Origin: Aurantiochytrium sp. KH105
Taxonomy: Eukaryota > Sar > Bigyra > Thraustochytrida > Thraustochytriidae
Length of the DNA: 64,000 bases
Direction of reading: 5' to 3'
NCBI GenBank assembly: GCA_003116975.1
Contig: BGKB01000129.1
Location: forward strand, 1 to 64,000
Shown here: positions 10,026-18,961 of the stretch, in pieces
Layout of the letters: the number at the start of each line of letters is the position of its first letter
How positions within the stretch are numbered: the first letter of the stretch is position 1
The notes under the pieces: model-generated
What the model was told of the DNA's origin: nothing
Database searches by the model: none
What the model saw: the letters and a program-made list of their open reading frames with translations, nothing else
Program-made: the position numbers and the translations under genes

Positions 10026-12250
10026 ATGAGGGCCGAAGAATACGGTATTAGTAGTAGCAGCTGCAGCTGCAAAGGCTACTGCAGCTCCACGCACGGTGTC
10101 AACGAGCAGCTGCAGGAGCAGAACCAGCAGAACCTGCAGCAGGGTGAGCAAAATCATGAAAAGCAACATCGTGCGGCGAGGATACCGTCACAGTCGTCGT
10201 CTCTGAGAAGTTCCGCTGCTGCAGCTCCTGTTGCAGATGCTGCTGCTGCTGCTGCTGCTGCTGGTACTGGGTCTGAAAATGGCAACGACAAGGCCTTTCA
10301 GAATTCACAATACGATAACCTTTATATGCAGTTCTCGAACGCGTTTATAAAGCAAGATCTTGTCGCGTTTCGAGGCCTCCTCGAAGATACTATACGCGAG
10401 CTCACGGATGCCCATCGTGAAAAAGCAGCTGCAGCTGCAGCTACAGGTACAGATGCAGATGCAGATGGTAGAAGTCACTCTGAAGCCACTGCCGAGCAAA
10501 AGCAGCAGCTGCAGCAGGCTCAGAAGATCTCGACACTCAAAAAAGAGCTTTCTAACGCCAAGCAAACAGTTGAAAGTCTTCGCGGACGCAAGCAGCAGCT
10601 GCAGCAGCAGCTGCAGCAGCGGGACCAGCAGCTCCAGCAGCGGGACCAGCAGCTCCAGCAGCTGCGGCAACAACTGCAGCAGCAGCAGCACGAGCTGCAG
10701 CAGCACGATTCACCTACTTTGGACGGACAGCAGCTGCAGAGTGTGGAAGCTACAAGTAGCAGCTGCAGCGGAATGGAGCACAACACGGTTTCAACAGCTT
10801 CGACCACCATGTCTTCGAGACCGAGCACGGCCGAGAGCGAGGGCCGGTCCAAAAAGCGCAAGACGTACAGCGAGAGCGACAAGACATACATCATCCGTGC
10901 CGACGAGAACGATGGCCGACAGGCGGCCATGGTCTTAGCTGACCAAATTGGTATGCCGAGGAAAACTGCGAGAAATCTCCTGGTGCGCTACAAGAATAAG
11001 GGAGACTCTGTCGTTCATGACAAGCGGTTTGATACCGGTGTTCCCGCGCGCAACACAAAGCGAGAACCGTGACATGCCGAAGTCATATGCGATTGGCTTC
11101 GTTGGGATGCGACAATAACATTGAAAGCACTTTTGGAAATGCTCAACGTTGAAACTGGACGCCGTATTCTATGCGAAGAGCACGATAAGAAGTGTGCGAC
11201 TTGCTTGCATCTTTTAGCAGAAGAAGAGCGCATGCCTGGCCACCCACTGAATGTACATGATCGCATGAGGGATGCTTGCGATGAAGCGGAAAAAACCTTT
11301 GCTAAAAAGTTCATCCACGACGAACGAACAATCCGCAGTTGGCTATATGATAAGCCCGTCTGTTATTCGCGGAAGGTTGTCGTGGAACAGAAGTCTTCCG
11401 CAAACACTGCGGAAACATGCGCAAGCGCCTCGAATACGCAAAAGTACTTGATGGATTTATCCGATCCGCCAATGACTACTTTCTCCTCTTTATGGATGAA
11501 ATGCCTTTCTACTCGACCATGTCATGTACTAAGGGGCGTTCGCGGAAGGGAGAGCGGGCCGTCGTTCTTATACCTCCTGAAAGCAGCATGACAAATCGAT
11601 TGCAGGCTGCCATGACAGTGAACCCTGAACATGGTCTTATTTACGGACAGACGTTTGCTCCTGTCAGGCGCTCGCGGAAATTGTCGGCGCAGTACGGCAG
11701 AGATGAATTCAAAAAGTACCTCTATGGCCTTTTCGAAACTCTAATGTATGAGGAAAATCGCAGAATCAACGTCAAGTACGCGGAGGCAATCAGGAACAAG
11801 CACATCAAGTTGATTCGGGACAACGCACCAGATCATGGGTCTCGGATCAAGGCGGCGGACACGGAACATGGTATTCCCGAAAGCGTCAAGCCTGAAAACT
11901 TTGATGAATTTGTGTCCTTCGCGCAAGAGCGCGGGGCGACCGTGCAGATTGTTTTTGCCGCGCCAATCTCACCCCATTTGAACTTGTGCGAGTTCTATAC
12001 TCGCGCGCTCCGAATTTATGCAAACGCAGAACGAACTGAATCTGAAGCGCGAACGGCACTTCTGCAAGCGCGGCCCCGCGGTCAAGTTATCGAAAACAGA
12101 GTTTCAATGCTCGAAGAAATCGTCCGGGGGGGTATGGAAAAGCTGAAGTACGAACGCGGACCTTTGAATGGGTCGATATACACGTTGAAAAACATTATGC
12201 AAAAAGTCATGGAGAATGATGGGTATTTAGACTGGCATTGGATCAGTTAA
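10026..12250 (+). pseudogene. DDE transposase, interrupted by a TGA stop and a -1 frameshift
   Basis: One reading frame runs from 10026, meets TGA at 11070-11072, continues in the same frame (HAEVICDWLRWDATITLKAL...), then shifts by one base near 11385-11417 into the frame ending at 12250. The N-terminal 280 codons are Q/S/A-rich with a coiled-coil-like (RDQQLQQ) region. A basic SKKRKTY patch and a helix-turn-helix (AADQIG-like, MPRKTARNLLVRYK) precede the stop. The catalytic domain has the three expected blocks: LLFMDEMPF, LIRDNAPDHGS and APISPHLNLCE, matching the D, D and E positions of the Tc1/mariner/IS630 superfamily. The two lesions indicate a dead copy unless recoded. The second D and the E are separated by 56 residues, longer than the usual 34. 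Confidence 0.8.
10590..10735 (+). repeat. CAGCAG/CTGCAG tandem tract in the transposase N-terminus
   Basis: An 18-21-base unit of the type CAGCGGGACCAGCAGCTC repeats in tandem and encodes QQRDQQL heptad-like units. It would form a glutamine-rich coiled coil if translated. Confidence 0.7.
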
Positions 12251-12296
12251 TTTTCAATAAAAAAGCAAAGAGAGGTTTTATTGGTGTTGGAAAACC

Positions 12297-12336
12297 CTGC
12301 GGGGTGAATTATGGATTCAATTACTACGCCCCGCAG
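12297..12336. repeat. Inverted repeat (CTGCGGGG / CCCCGCAG) just after the transposase
   Basis: Perfect 8-base arms at 12297-12304 and 12329-12336 enclose a 24-base loop that contains its own small palindrome (TGAAT/ATTCA). Outside the arms AACCC and GGGTT also pair after a small bulge. It lies 46 bases past the transposase stop and may be part of the transposon end or a transcription-termination hairpin. Confidence 0.55.
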
Positions 12337-13330
12337 AATTGGGTTCTGCAGAAGACCTTAAAAAATAATGTAGTGTCCCTCACGAAAACCACCCGAAATT
12401 TCGGCACATCCTCTATTTTACGACCCCTGTTGTTGCAGCAGCAGCTGCAGCTCATGCTGTGCGAGCTCCACGTCTTACGAGCGCAGCCGCGGATGCCGTC
12501 TTGTGGCAGCCAGGCCTGGGACTCCCGGCACCACATTCCTGACAGTGAGTATAGGTGCTAGGGAGGGACGGCTTGGTTCTCGTCTTGTGCGTAGTACCTT
12601 CTTATGAAGGTATTTCGCACACAGGCGGCAGCAAATGTTTGTTTGAGTGGTCATGCCAATCATGATGATGATGATGAGCGAATCTGGTTCAGATTGATGA
12701 TGATGATGTTGATGGTTTCGACCATCTCTCCGTCGGCAGTGCACTCTTTATTACCGTCATCTGGATTTGCGGACAGCTGAGCGACGTTATGTGGAAGTGT
12801 CATGCCCCGTGTGCGAGATCGACACAGCCTGCTATAAGAGAACAAGCTAGCTGCTGCCTACAGCTGCGAGTGGGCAGTGTCCACCCGCCCCAAAACGCTG
12901 CACTTGACATGTCACGAGCTGCGTTGCGTTTTCCCCCCTTCCTCCTCTTCGCACCCTTCGCACGTCGCAGCAGCCCGCTTCGAGCAGGCTGCGCTGCGAC
13001 CACGACGACGAAGCGCACGCGTGCTGCGTTTTGCAGAAAGCGCAGCGCGACAGCGACTGCGACTGGCAGGTGCCCTGCTCTCTGGTCATGTCGGCGGCGT
13101 ATACACTACAGCCGCATCATAAACAACGCGACGGCAGAGGGGGTGTGCGCCGCCGTGCGCGGATACCGGACCCCGCGCTTTGCACGCGCCGCGCACTCAC
13201 TCGCTCGCTCACTCACTCACTCCCCCTCCGCCTGCTGCGCACGCCGCCCCGATCGGAGGCGCGCGCCGCAACCGCAGCGACCGGCCGCAGCCGCTGCACT
13301 GACAGGCCGCCGCTCGGGGAGGCCCGGCCC

Positions 13331-13361
<31 letters not shown>
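13331..13361. repeat. CGG trinucleotide microsatellite
   Basis: About ten uninterrupted GCG/CGG units in a GC-rich non-coding region upstream of the acidic-protein gene. Confidence 0.8.
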
Positions 13362-13779
13362 GGACGGCGAGCCTCGAGGTCCGCTCCGCCGTGCTCCATT
13401 TTCCCTTTCTTTCTTTTCTTTCTTTTTCACTTTCTTTTATTTTCCCTTTCTGCCCTTTGCCGCTCTCCTGGAGGCCTTTTCCCACTTTGCTGCCCGCGAT
13501 AGTCTACTTTGCCGGGGCGGTTTCCGCTGTTGCGAGTCCTTTTTCCTCGCGAGCAAGTCGCGGTGCGCGCGCGGCGCGTGCAGCGAGGAGGAGAAAGTGG
13601 AGCAGAGGCAGCGCAAGTTGTGCACGCGAAAATGCAGCGGCAGGACGCGGCGGCAGACCGTGAACAAGGCGCGCGAGAGGAGCAGCGGCAGCGGCGAGCG
13701 GAGCGGCAGCGGCGGAGAGCGAGGAGCGGAGCGGGGCGGAGAGGAGAGGAGAGGAGCAGCAGGCGCGGCGGAGGAGAGG

Positions 13780-15333
13780 ATGTCGTCCGTGCGCGATCGC
13801 ATCGCGCGGCTGGAGGCGACGGCGACGCCGCTGACGCCGGAGGCGCAAGAGCGCAAGCTCCGGGAGGAGCGCGATAAGCAGCGGCAGGCGGTGAAGATCG
13901 CCAAGGCGCGCGCGGCGAGGTACAACATGACGCTGCGCGCGCTGTCGATCAAGTCCGTGCGCGAGCAGACGGAGGCGCAGCGCAAGGACCGCGCCGCCGT
14001 GCGCGAGGCCCAAGAGCGCGCCAAGAAGTACAACATGACGAGCCGCGCGCTGGCGCTCGTGGCCACCAAGAACCAGCGCAACGTCGCCCGCGCCTTTGAC
14101 TCCTCCGTGAGCCCCGAGACGGCCAAGCAGATCATCCGGGCGGTCGCTACTCACCAGGCCAGCACCGCGGCCGCCGTCAACGACCCCAACGCCACGGAGA
14201 AGCAACAGCTCGCGGCGGCCGCCAAGGCCCTCAAGGTCTCCGAGCTCGTCGAGCAGGTCATCGAGGAGGAGGAGGAGGAGGAAGAAGAAGTCCAAGAGGC
14301 CGAAGAAGATGAAGAAGAAGAAGAAGAGGCTGCCGTCGAGGAGGACGAGCAGACCGCCGAGGCGGAAGCCCACGAAGAAGAGGTAGAAGTTGTGGAGGAG
14401 GAGGAAGAGGAGGAGGACACCGAAGATGAAGAAGAAGAAGAAGACGAAGTTGAGGAGGAGGAGGAAGAGGCGGGCGTGACCGAGGTCGAGGAAGAGGACG
14501 ACGACGAGGAGGACGGCTTCGTGGACGAGGATCTGGCCGATGCCGTCATGAGCAAAGATGACGATGCCGTCAACCGGGCCATCCTCAAGCAGTTCCTCGA
14601 GACGCACGCCCCGCACCGAGTTGACGAAGTGGATGCGCTGATGGCGGAGTACGCAGGAAGGGATATTTCAGAGCTCTTTGATGAGCTCAATGAAACATAT
14701 CCAGACCCGGCTGAGGCCCAGGTCGAAGGTGAGCAAAGGGCGCTTCAGGAAGCAATGAATGGCAAAATTGACGCGGATGACGCAGATGAAGATAACGAGG
14801 CCGAACAAGACGATGAGGAGGAACTCAGCACCGTCGAACAGGCGCGTCGCGACGCCGAGGCCGCCGAGCGCCGTGAAAAGGCCAAGATCGCCGCCATGAC
14901 TGAGGCCGAGCGCGAAGCCTATTTTGAAGAGAAGGAGCTCGAGCGCGAGCACTCCGAGCACAAGGACGCCATGCTCCGTCGCCAGCTCGATCTCTACTCC
15001 AAGGGCGGCTCCAAGGAGAACCCCGTGCTTGCACGGATGCGTGGCGCCACCACGACCAAGCGCGCCATCAGCAAGCGCATCAGCAAGCGCCTCAGCGTTG
15101 CTGAAGACGCCGAAGACGAGGCTGCCGTCGACTCGGACGGATTCATCCTTGGCGCATCTTCCGCCTCGTCTCACCCGCGTTCCAGCGCCCGTCTCAACCG
15201 TGGATCTGTTGGCGGTGGTGCAAAGTGGGCCGTCAATGTGCAGCCTCAGCTCTTGCGCGAGCGCATGAAGCGCGCTGGCGTCGCCGATGAGGACATTGAC
15301 AACCTCATGTCTGAGGAGTCCGACATGCTGTAG
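13780..15333 (+). CDS. Highly acidic coiled-coil protein of unknown function
   Basis: 517 residues from the ATG at 13780; the open frame extends upstream only through a GTG and GC-rich leader. I do not recognise a family. Residues 1-110 are helical and basic and contain two copies of a motif YNMTxRAL (near residues 48 and 84), each preceded by an AQE/AKAR helix. Residues about 160-245 are an almost pure Glu/Asp segment from GAG/GAA runs. A short segment VDALMAEYAGR (near residue 285) resembles the 'VDxLLxKYxGREEELF' unit found in other protist proteins. The C-terminal third is a charged coiled coil followed by a basic KRISKRISKRLS patch and a disordered end. Nuclear or cytoskeletal scaffold roles are possible guesses only. 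It converges with DHPS. Confidence 0.7.
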   Translation: MSSVRDRIARLEATATPLTPEAQERKLREERDKQRQAVKIAKARAARYNMTLRALSIKSVREQTEAQRKDRAAVREAQERAKKYNMTSRALALVATKNQRNVARAFDSSVSPETAKQIIRAVATHQASTAAAVNDPNATEKQQLAAAAKALKVSELVEQVIEEEEEEEEEVQEAEEDEEEEEEAAVEEDEQTAEAEAHEEEVEVVEEEEEEEDTEDEEEEEDEVEEEEEEAGVTEVEEEDDDEEDGFVDEDLADAVMSKDDDAVNRAILKQFLETHAPHRVDEVDALMAEYAGRDISELFDELNETYPDPAEAQVEGEQRALQEAMNGKIDADDADEDNEAEQDDEEELSTVEQARRDAEAAERREKAKIAAMTEAEREAYFEEKELEREHSEHKDAMLRRQLDLYSKGGSKENPVLARMRGATTTKRAISKRISKRLSVAEDAEDEAAVDSDGFILGASSASSHPRSSARLNRGSVGGGAKWAVNVQPQLLRERMKRAGVADEDIDNLMSEESDML

Positions 15334-15375
15334 ATTGCCCATCCAACCGACGACTTTTCTTTCTCTCGTTCGTCC

Positions 15376-15390
15376 GATCGATCGATCGAT

Positions 15391-15429
<39 letters not shown>
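15376..15429. repeat. Compound GATC/GATT tetranucleotide microsatellite
   Basis: Four GATC units (15376-15391) followed by nine to ten GATT units. It starts about 40 bases after the stop of the acidic-protein gene, so it is probably in its 3' untranslated region. Confidence 0.85.
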
Positions 15430-15430
<1 letters not shown>

Positions 15431-15855
15431 CAGAAAAGAGAGAAGAGAGTAAGAGAGAGAGTAAGAGAGGGACAAAGAGAGGGTTCATTTCCATTTCTCC
15501 TCATTTGTTTCATCGCTCGCTCGCTCGCTCGCCGGAGCCCCCCCCCTTCCCCACCCTTCTGCTGTTTGGTGTGGGCCCAGGGCTTGGCTTTTAACTTAAA
15601 CTACATCCCAATACCTTCCCCACCTACCCACCGTGTCCCAGTCCAATTCCACTCAATCCGATCTGCCCTCGCACCATTTTTTCTTTTAGAGTCCTTCTTT
15701 TGCGACTCTGACGCCAGGCCAAAACCGACAATACCCAACTGGCCAATGGACGCCAGCGCATCCCAACTTACCAAGCCGATCGATGCCCGTACGACGATGA
15801 GCCCTTACAGGCGAACGTCTTTTTCTCTTTTATAGAAAGGAAAACAAGAAGGAAC

Positions 15856-16061
15856 AATTTGTTTGCCACGTGTTATTCATTTCGCTCTTCTCTTCTGCTC
15901 GTGGGAAACTAAGCTTGCTTTGTCTTCACTGTCAGCTCACAGCTTTGCTCACACGTCGCTTCTTAACGCAGCTCATCGCCCCTCTTTCTCAAAAATTGAG
16001 CCCTAGCAAGCGAATACAAAAAAGAAGAATTTGTTTGCCACGTGTTATTCATTTCGCTCTT
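15856..16061. repeat. Perfect 34-base direct repeat bracketing the DHPS 3' end
   Basis: The sequence beginning AATTTGTTTGCCACGTG occurs identically at 15856-15889 and 16028-16061, 172 bases apart start to start. The right copy ends six bases before the DHPS stop codon complement at 16068. It contains a CACGTG palindrome. Confidence 0.85.
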
Positions 16062-16067
16062 TGCTGA

Positions 16068-17174
16068 CTACTTCTGGCTCTCCTCATCCTGCTTCGCCTT
16101 GAGGGCCTTCTGCTCATGGTAGTACTTGGCAAAAGTCTGGGCCACAATGAGAGGAAAGACAAGCGTAACCTCGCAGTAAAGCTTGACAGGAGTGGCCTCG
16201 CGACGAATCTTACCCCACGAGATCGCTTCGTCAGGGCGCGCACCGGAGTCGCTTCCGTCAAACTCGCTCGCCGTATTGATGAAAACGGAAAAGTCAGCGC
16301 CGTTGCGCATCAAATTGGCGTTGCACACGTGGTGCTTGACCAGGCCGCCGCCAAGAATAACCATGCCCGTCTTGGGCGCCTTGCAGGCCAGATCATTGAC
16401 GGCACGAATGTCGCCTACAATATCAAGTACAAAGTCCTCGTTCTTGTATGAACGAAAGTACAACATGTCGCCAATGCTACCGTCAGTAATAGCCGGGCAA
16501 AAGACAGGAATGTCGTTCTTGTACGCCCAGTAGTACACAGACTCCGGGTTGTCGATCTCCTTGCCGAGGCGGTGGATCATCTTGCTCGGAGTCCAGGTAA
16601 TCCCATCCTCCTTTTGCTCCTTGTACATGACATCCAGGATCGGAGTCAGCCAGTCGTCGAACTTGCGGTAGTTGTCATTGGGCACAAGCAGGTTTCCGAT
16701 GCGGTTCAGGCCCTTTTCGCGAAGCTGCTTGCCCGGCAAGTCGAATGCGCCGAGATAGGTGGGCGCCAGGCACTTGATAAAGTCCTCCTCGATACCACCC
16801 GCCGTGGTCACAATGCAGTCCACAAGCTTGTGCTCCACCAGGAATCGAAGCACTTCACGGATTCCGGACGAGATCAGGTTCGAGGTGTACGAGAGGAAGA
16901 TCGTGCACTTGGTGTTGGCGCGCTCCTCCGGGTCTGTGATGTTGTCATCCTCCTTGACCGGTTCGTCGCTCAGACGCCACTTGAGCATCTTATTGATCTC
17001 TTCCACGGCGAGGCCCAGGTTCGTGCTCTGGAAACCGACGCGCTTGTACGCGTTGAGAACCTCCTCCAGGTTCACTCCATCGTTAAAGTCGTACCCCTTG
17101 ACGGTCTCCGTGTCCGGGGTCTCCTCGGACACCACGAGGACGGCCTCTTGGGCGACCTTGGGCACCTCCGACAT
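16068..17174 (-). CDS. DHPS: Deoxyhypusine synthase
   Basis: 368 residues, the usual length of the eukaryotic enzyme. It transfers the aminobutyl group of spermidine to one lysine of eIF5A, the first step of hypusine formation, using NAD; the enzyme is a cytosolic homotetramer. Family hallmarks are all visible: GYDFNDGVN near residue 27, [15 protein letters not shown] and [10 protein letters not shown] in the NAD-binding part, [28 protein letters not shown], and the active-site block [16 protein letters not shown] in which the catalytic lysine is residue 322. ATG at 17174 is the natural start and gives a standard N-terminus. It is head-to-head with the bL28m gene across 727 bases. No missing residue was noticed. 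Confidence 0.96.
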   Translation of the reverse strand: MSEVPKVAQEAVLVVSEETPDTETVKGYDFNDGVNLEEVLNAYKRVGFQSTNLGLAVEEINKMLKWRLSDEPVKEDDNITDPEERANTKCTIFLSYTSNLISSGIREVLRFLVEHKLVDCIVTTAGGIEEDFIKCLAPTYLGAFDLPGKQLREKGLNRIGNLLVPNDNYRKFDDWLTPILDVMYKEQKEDGITWTPSKMIHRLGKEIDNPESVYYWAYKNDIPVFCPAITDGSIGDMLYFRSYKNEDFVLDIVGDIRAVNDLACKAPKTGMVILGGGLVKHHVCNANLMRNGADFSVFINTASEFDGSDSGARPDEAISWGKIRREATPVKLYCEVTLVFPLIVAQTFAKYYHEQKALKAKQDEESQK

Positions 17175-17901
17175 GGTCTCGACCGCGCAAAATCAAGCAG
17201 TCCCTTTTCCTTATCCGTGCGAGGCCTGCTCGAGCCCCTTCTCCTGCTCTCGCCCCAACTCTTAACCCTGCTTTCCCACTCTCGCGCGCTCGATCCCGTT
17301 CTGCATACGAATTCTGCGCGCGTGCTTCTTCCTCTCTGTCTCTCTCTCTCTCAGTCAGCCTGGCAGCTCTCGCTCGCAGCCACTCGAGCTGCAGCTTGCC
17401 GGTTCTCCGCACACCCGGGTCCCCGCGCGCTCCGAGGACCCCTCCACTGTGGCTCACTGCGGGGCTAAAAGCTAGTCTATACGCGGCTCCGCAAGTCAGC
17501 CAAGCAGCGCTGCGGGGGAGCGAATACAGTCGGGCAAACGCACTTTGGCTTGCGGGCGGCCGGGGCCGAGAAAGGTTGACTTGCAGGACGGCGTGGAACG
17601 GCATGAAAGAGGCAGGGCAAGTGGAGAATGGGCGCGGGCAAGTGGAGAATGGCCGCCTGCAAGAGCGGCCTCTTTTGCGTGGCTTAGAAGGCGAGACAGG
17701 CAGAAGGCAGGAAAGGCAGGAAATGCAGACAGACAGAGAGACAGACAGACTCCTTGCGCAGCGACGACCCGACCCGGAGCGAGGGCGCGCGGCGCGCGGC
17801 GACGGGCCAGAGCAAAGGCCGCACAAGGACCGCGCAGCGCAGAGGCCGTTCTCGCGGCGTTCACGCCAGCGACCCGGTCTTGCGCGGGGCGAAAAAGGAG
17901 G
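17175..17901. promoter_or_regulatory. Head-to-head promoter region of DHPS and bL28m
   Basis: GC-rich divergent intergenic stretch. It contains a CTCTCTCT run (17335-17352) near DHPS, and a perfect 17-base tandem pair GGGCAAGTGGAGAATGG at 17615-17631 and 17636-17652. An ACAGACAG run lies near 17729-17750. Open frames crossing this region continue upstream of both genes but look like composition artefacts. Confidence 0.5.
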
Positions 17902-18336
17902 ATGGCGTCTCGCGCGGGCCAGCTCGCCAACCTCGTGGCGCGGGGCAACAAGTCCGGCGCGCGGCCCGGACGTGCGCAGCGCGGAATTTATGCGGGCAGG
18001 ACGATTCAGTTTGGCAACAAGGTTAGCCATGCCAAGAACCGCTCCCGGCGTCGGTGGGACCCTAATGTCCAAAATCACACGTACAAGAGCGAGATCCTCG
18101 ACGAGACCTTTAAGCTGCGCGTGACTACGCACGCCATGCGTTGCATTAAACAGGCCGGTGGGTTTGATGAATTCCTTCTCAACAAGCCGCACCTCATGCA
18201 GGACTCAAGGCTTGCCCTAGATCTTCGCGATCGCGTCCTTGAGGCCGTAAAGAACGGTGCCTCCGCCAAAGCCCCGGCTGCAGCAGATGCTGCTGCTGCT
18301 GCGGCATCATCGAGCAGTACCAAGACTGAAGCATGA
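17902..18336 (+). CDS. MRPL28: Mitochondrial large-subunit ribosomal protein bL28m
   Basis: 144 residues from the ATG at 17902, which follows a purine-rich leader (AAAAAGGAGG). Bacterial-type L28 signatures are clear: GIYAGRTIQFGNKVSHAKNR, then RRRWDPNVQ and the LRVTTHAMRCIKQAGGFDEF segment ending LLNKP. The N-terminal 30 residues are short, basic and Ser/Ala-rich, compatible with organellar import. The C-terminus adds an Ala/Ser-rich tail (residues about 122-144) not needed for the fold. Mitochondrial rather than plastid location is inferred, since the organism type suggested here lacks a plastid. The open frame extends upstream as far as 17545 but only as GC-rich leader without L28-like sequence. 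Confidence 0.9.
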   Translation: MASRAGQLANLVARGNKSGARPGRAQRGIYAGRTIQFGNKVSHAKNRSRRRWDPNVQNHTYKSEILDETFKLRVTTHAMRCIKQAGGFDEFLLNKPHLMQDSRLALDLRDRVLEAVKNGASAKAPAAADAAAAAASSSSTKTEA

Positions 18337-18866
18337 GGAAGGAGGGCGCTTTGCTTTCTCCGCGTGCAGCTTCTCTTCACGGCGGAGAATGTGAAAGAGC
18401 GACAGGGGATCTCTTGTGCGCGCAAGGGATCTGCTCTGAAATTGGCCTGCCTAACCCTACCCTACCATGAGCTCGAGGGCGCAGCTGCTTGGTAAGGAGC
18501 CGGGCCATCCTGCATAGTTTATCTACTCACCAACCCATTCACCAATTCACCTACCCCCCCATCAACCCCCTCACTCACCTGCTCCCTTATCCCTATCAAC
18601 AGAAAAAAGCATCACCTCCAACAAATCATAAATTTTGCTTTTTTTGTCCTGACAGTCAGTCCAAAGGTTCGCGACTCTAGTTTTTTTTTCAACTCAAAAG
18701 GCTAAACTCACTCAGAGTGGAAAGAGAAATAACGAGAGATTGGGCGAACTTTTCAATTCACTTGAAGCATCTTTGACACCTGCGTGTGAAGCTCGGCGCA
18801 CGTTTCCATGAGCGCTCGACGCTCATCTGAGGTCATGCGTGAGCAAAAAAATGCGGACAAACTTTT
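18337..18866. other. Convergent 3' region of bL28m and BBS4
   Basis: Includes CACCTACCCCCC-type pyrimidine-rich sequence (18525-18600), T-runs, and one copy of a 101-base duplication of the BBS4 3' end (18747-18847). No additional gene is supported. Confidence 0.5.
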
Positions 18867-18961
18867 TCAATTCACTTGAAGCATCTTTGACACCTGCGTG
18901 TGAAGCTCGGCGCACGTTTCCATGAGCGCTCGACGCTCATCCGAGGTCATGCGTGAGCAAA
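18747..18961. repeat. Tandem duplication of the last ~100 bases of the BBS4 gene
   Basis: Copies at 18747-18847 and 18860-18961 differ by one T in a T-run and one C/T substitution (CATCTGA against CATCCGA). The right-hand copy contains the last codons and stop of BBS4; the left-hand copy is the same sequence placed in its 3' flank. Twelve unrelated bases separate them. Confidence 0.9.

Larger units (their letters stand above)
9890..12340 (+). mobile_element. Degenerate DNA transposon of the IS630/Tc1-mariner class (limits approximate)
   Basis: Defined by the broken transposase it carries (10026-12250). Both flanks show short palindromes (9891-9904 and the 12297-12336 hairpin) and CAG/CTG-rich tracts, but no convincing long terminal inverted repeats or TA target duplication could be read by eye, so the ends are only approximate. 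Codon composition and GC content of the catalytic part (from about 11070) are lower than in neighbouring genes, consistent with an insertion. Confidence 0.6.
12251..13779. other. Non-coding stretch between transposon and acidic-protein gene
   Basis: The left part has the hairpin at 12297-12336 and ATG/GAT microsatellites (12662-12677 and about 12697-12711). The right part (12880-13780) is very GC-rich with a CGG run (13331-13361), a pyrimidine-rich TTTCTTTTC block (13400-13450) and AGGAGAGG repeats just before the next start. Long open frames here have no protein-like features and reflect base composition. It presumably includes the promoter of the gene starting at 13780. Confidence 0.4.
15334..16067. 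other. Convergent intergenic region with direct repeat and microsatellite
   Basis: Holds the 3' ends of the acidic-protein gene and DHPS, a GATC/GATT microsatellite (15376-15429), GAGAGA-rich sequence and the left copy of a 34-base direct repeat. No credible coding frame. Confidence 0.5.

Noticed and set aside
11070-11072. TGA in the transposase as a recoded (selenocysteine) codon
   Set aside because: No selenoprotein family and a second lesion downstream; a C-to-T change of CGA is simpler.
9626-12410. GGGGTTTTGTATGAGGAC (left) against the complement GGTTTTCGTGAGGGAC (right) as terminal inverted repeats
   Set aside because: Only about ten scattered matches with indels; not better than chance by eye.
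13504-14616. 370-codon Leu/Phe-rich frame antisense to the acidic protein
   Set aside because: It is the complement of GAG/GAA runs (giving poly Leu/Phe); the apparent membrane protein is an artefact.
17083-18192. 369-codon minus-strand frame across the DHPS/bL28m promoter
   Set aside because: Overlaps two certain genes and is Arg/Ala/Ser-rich low complexity.
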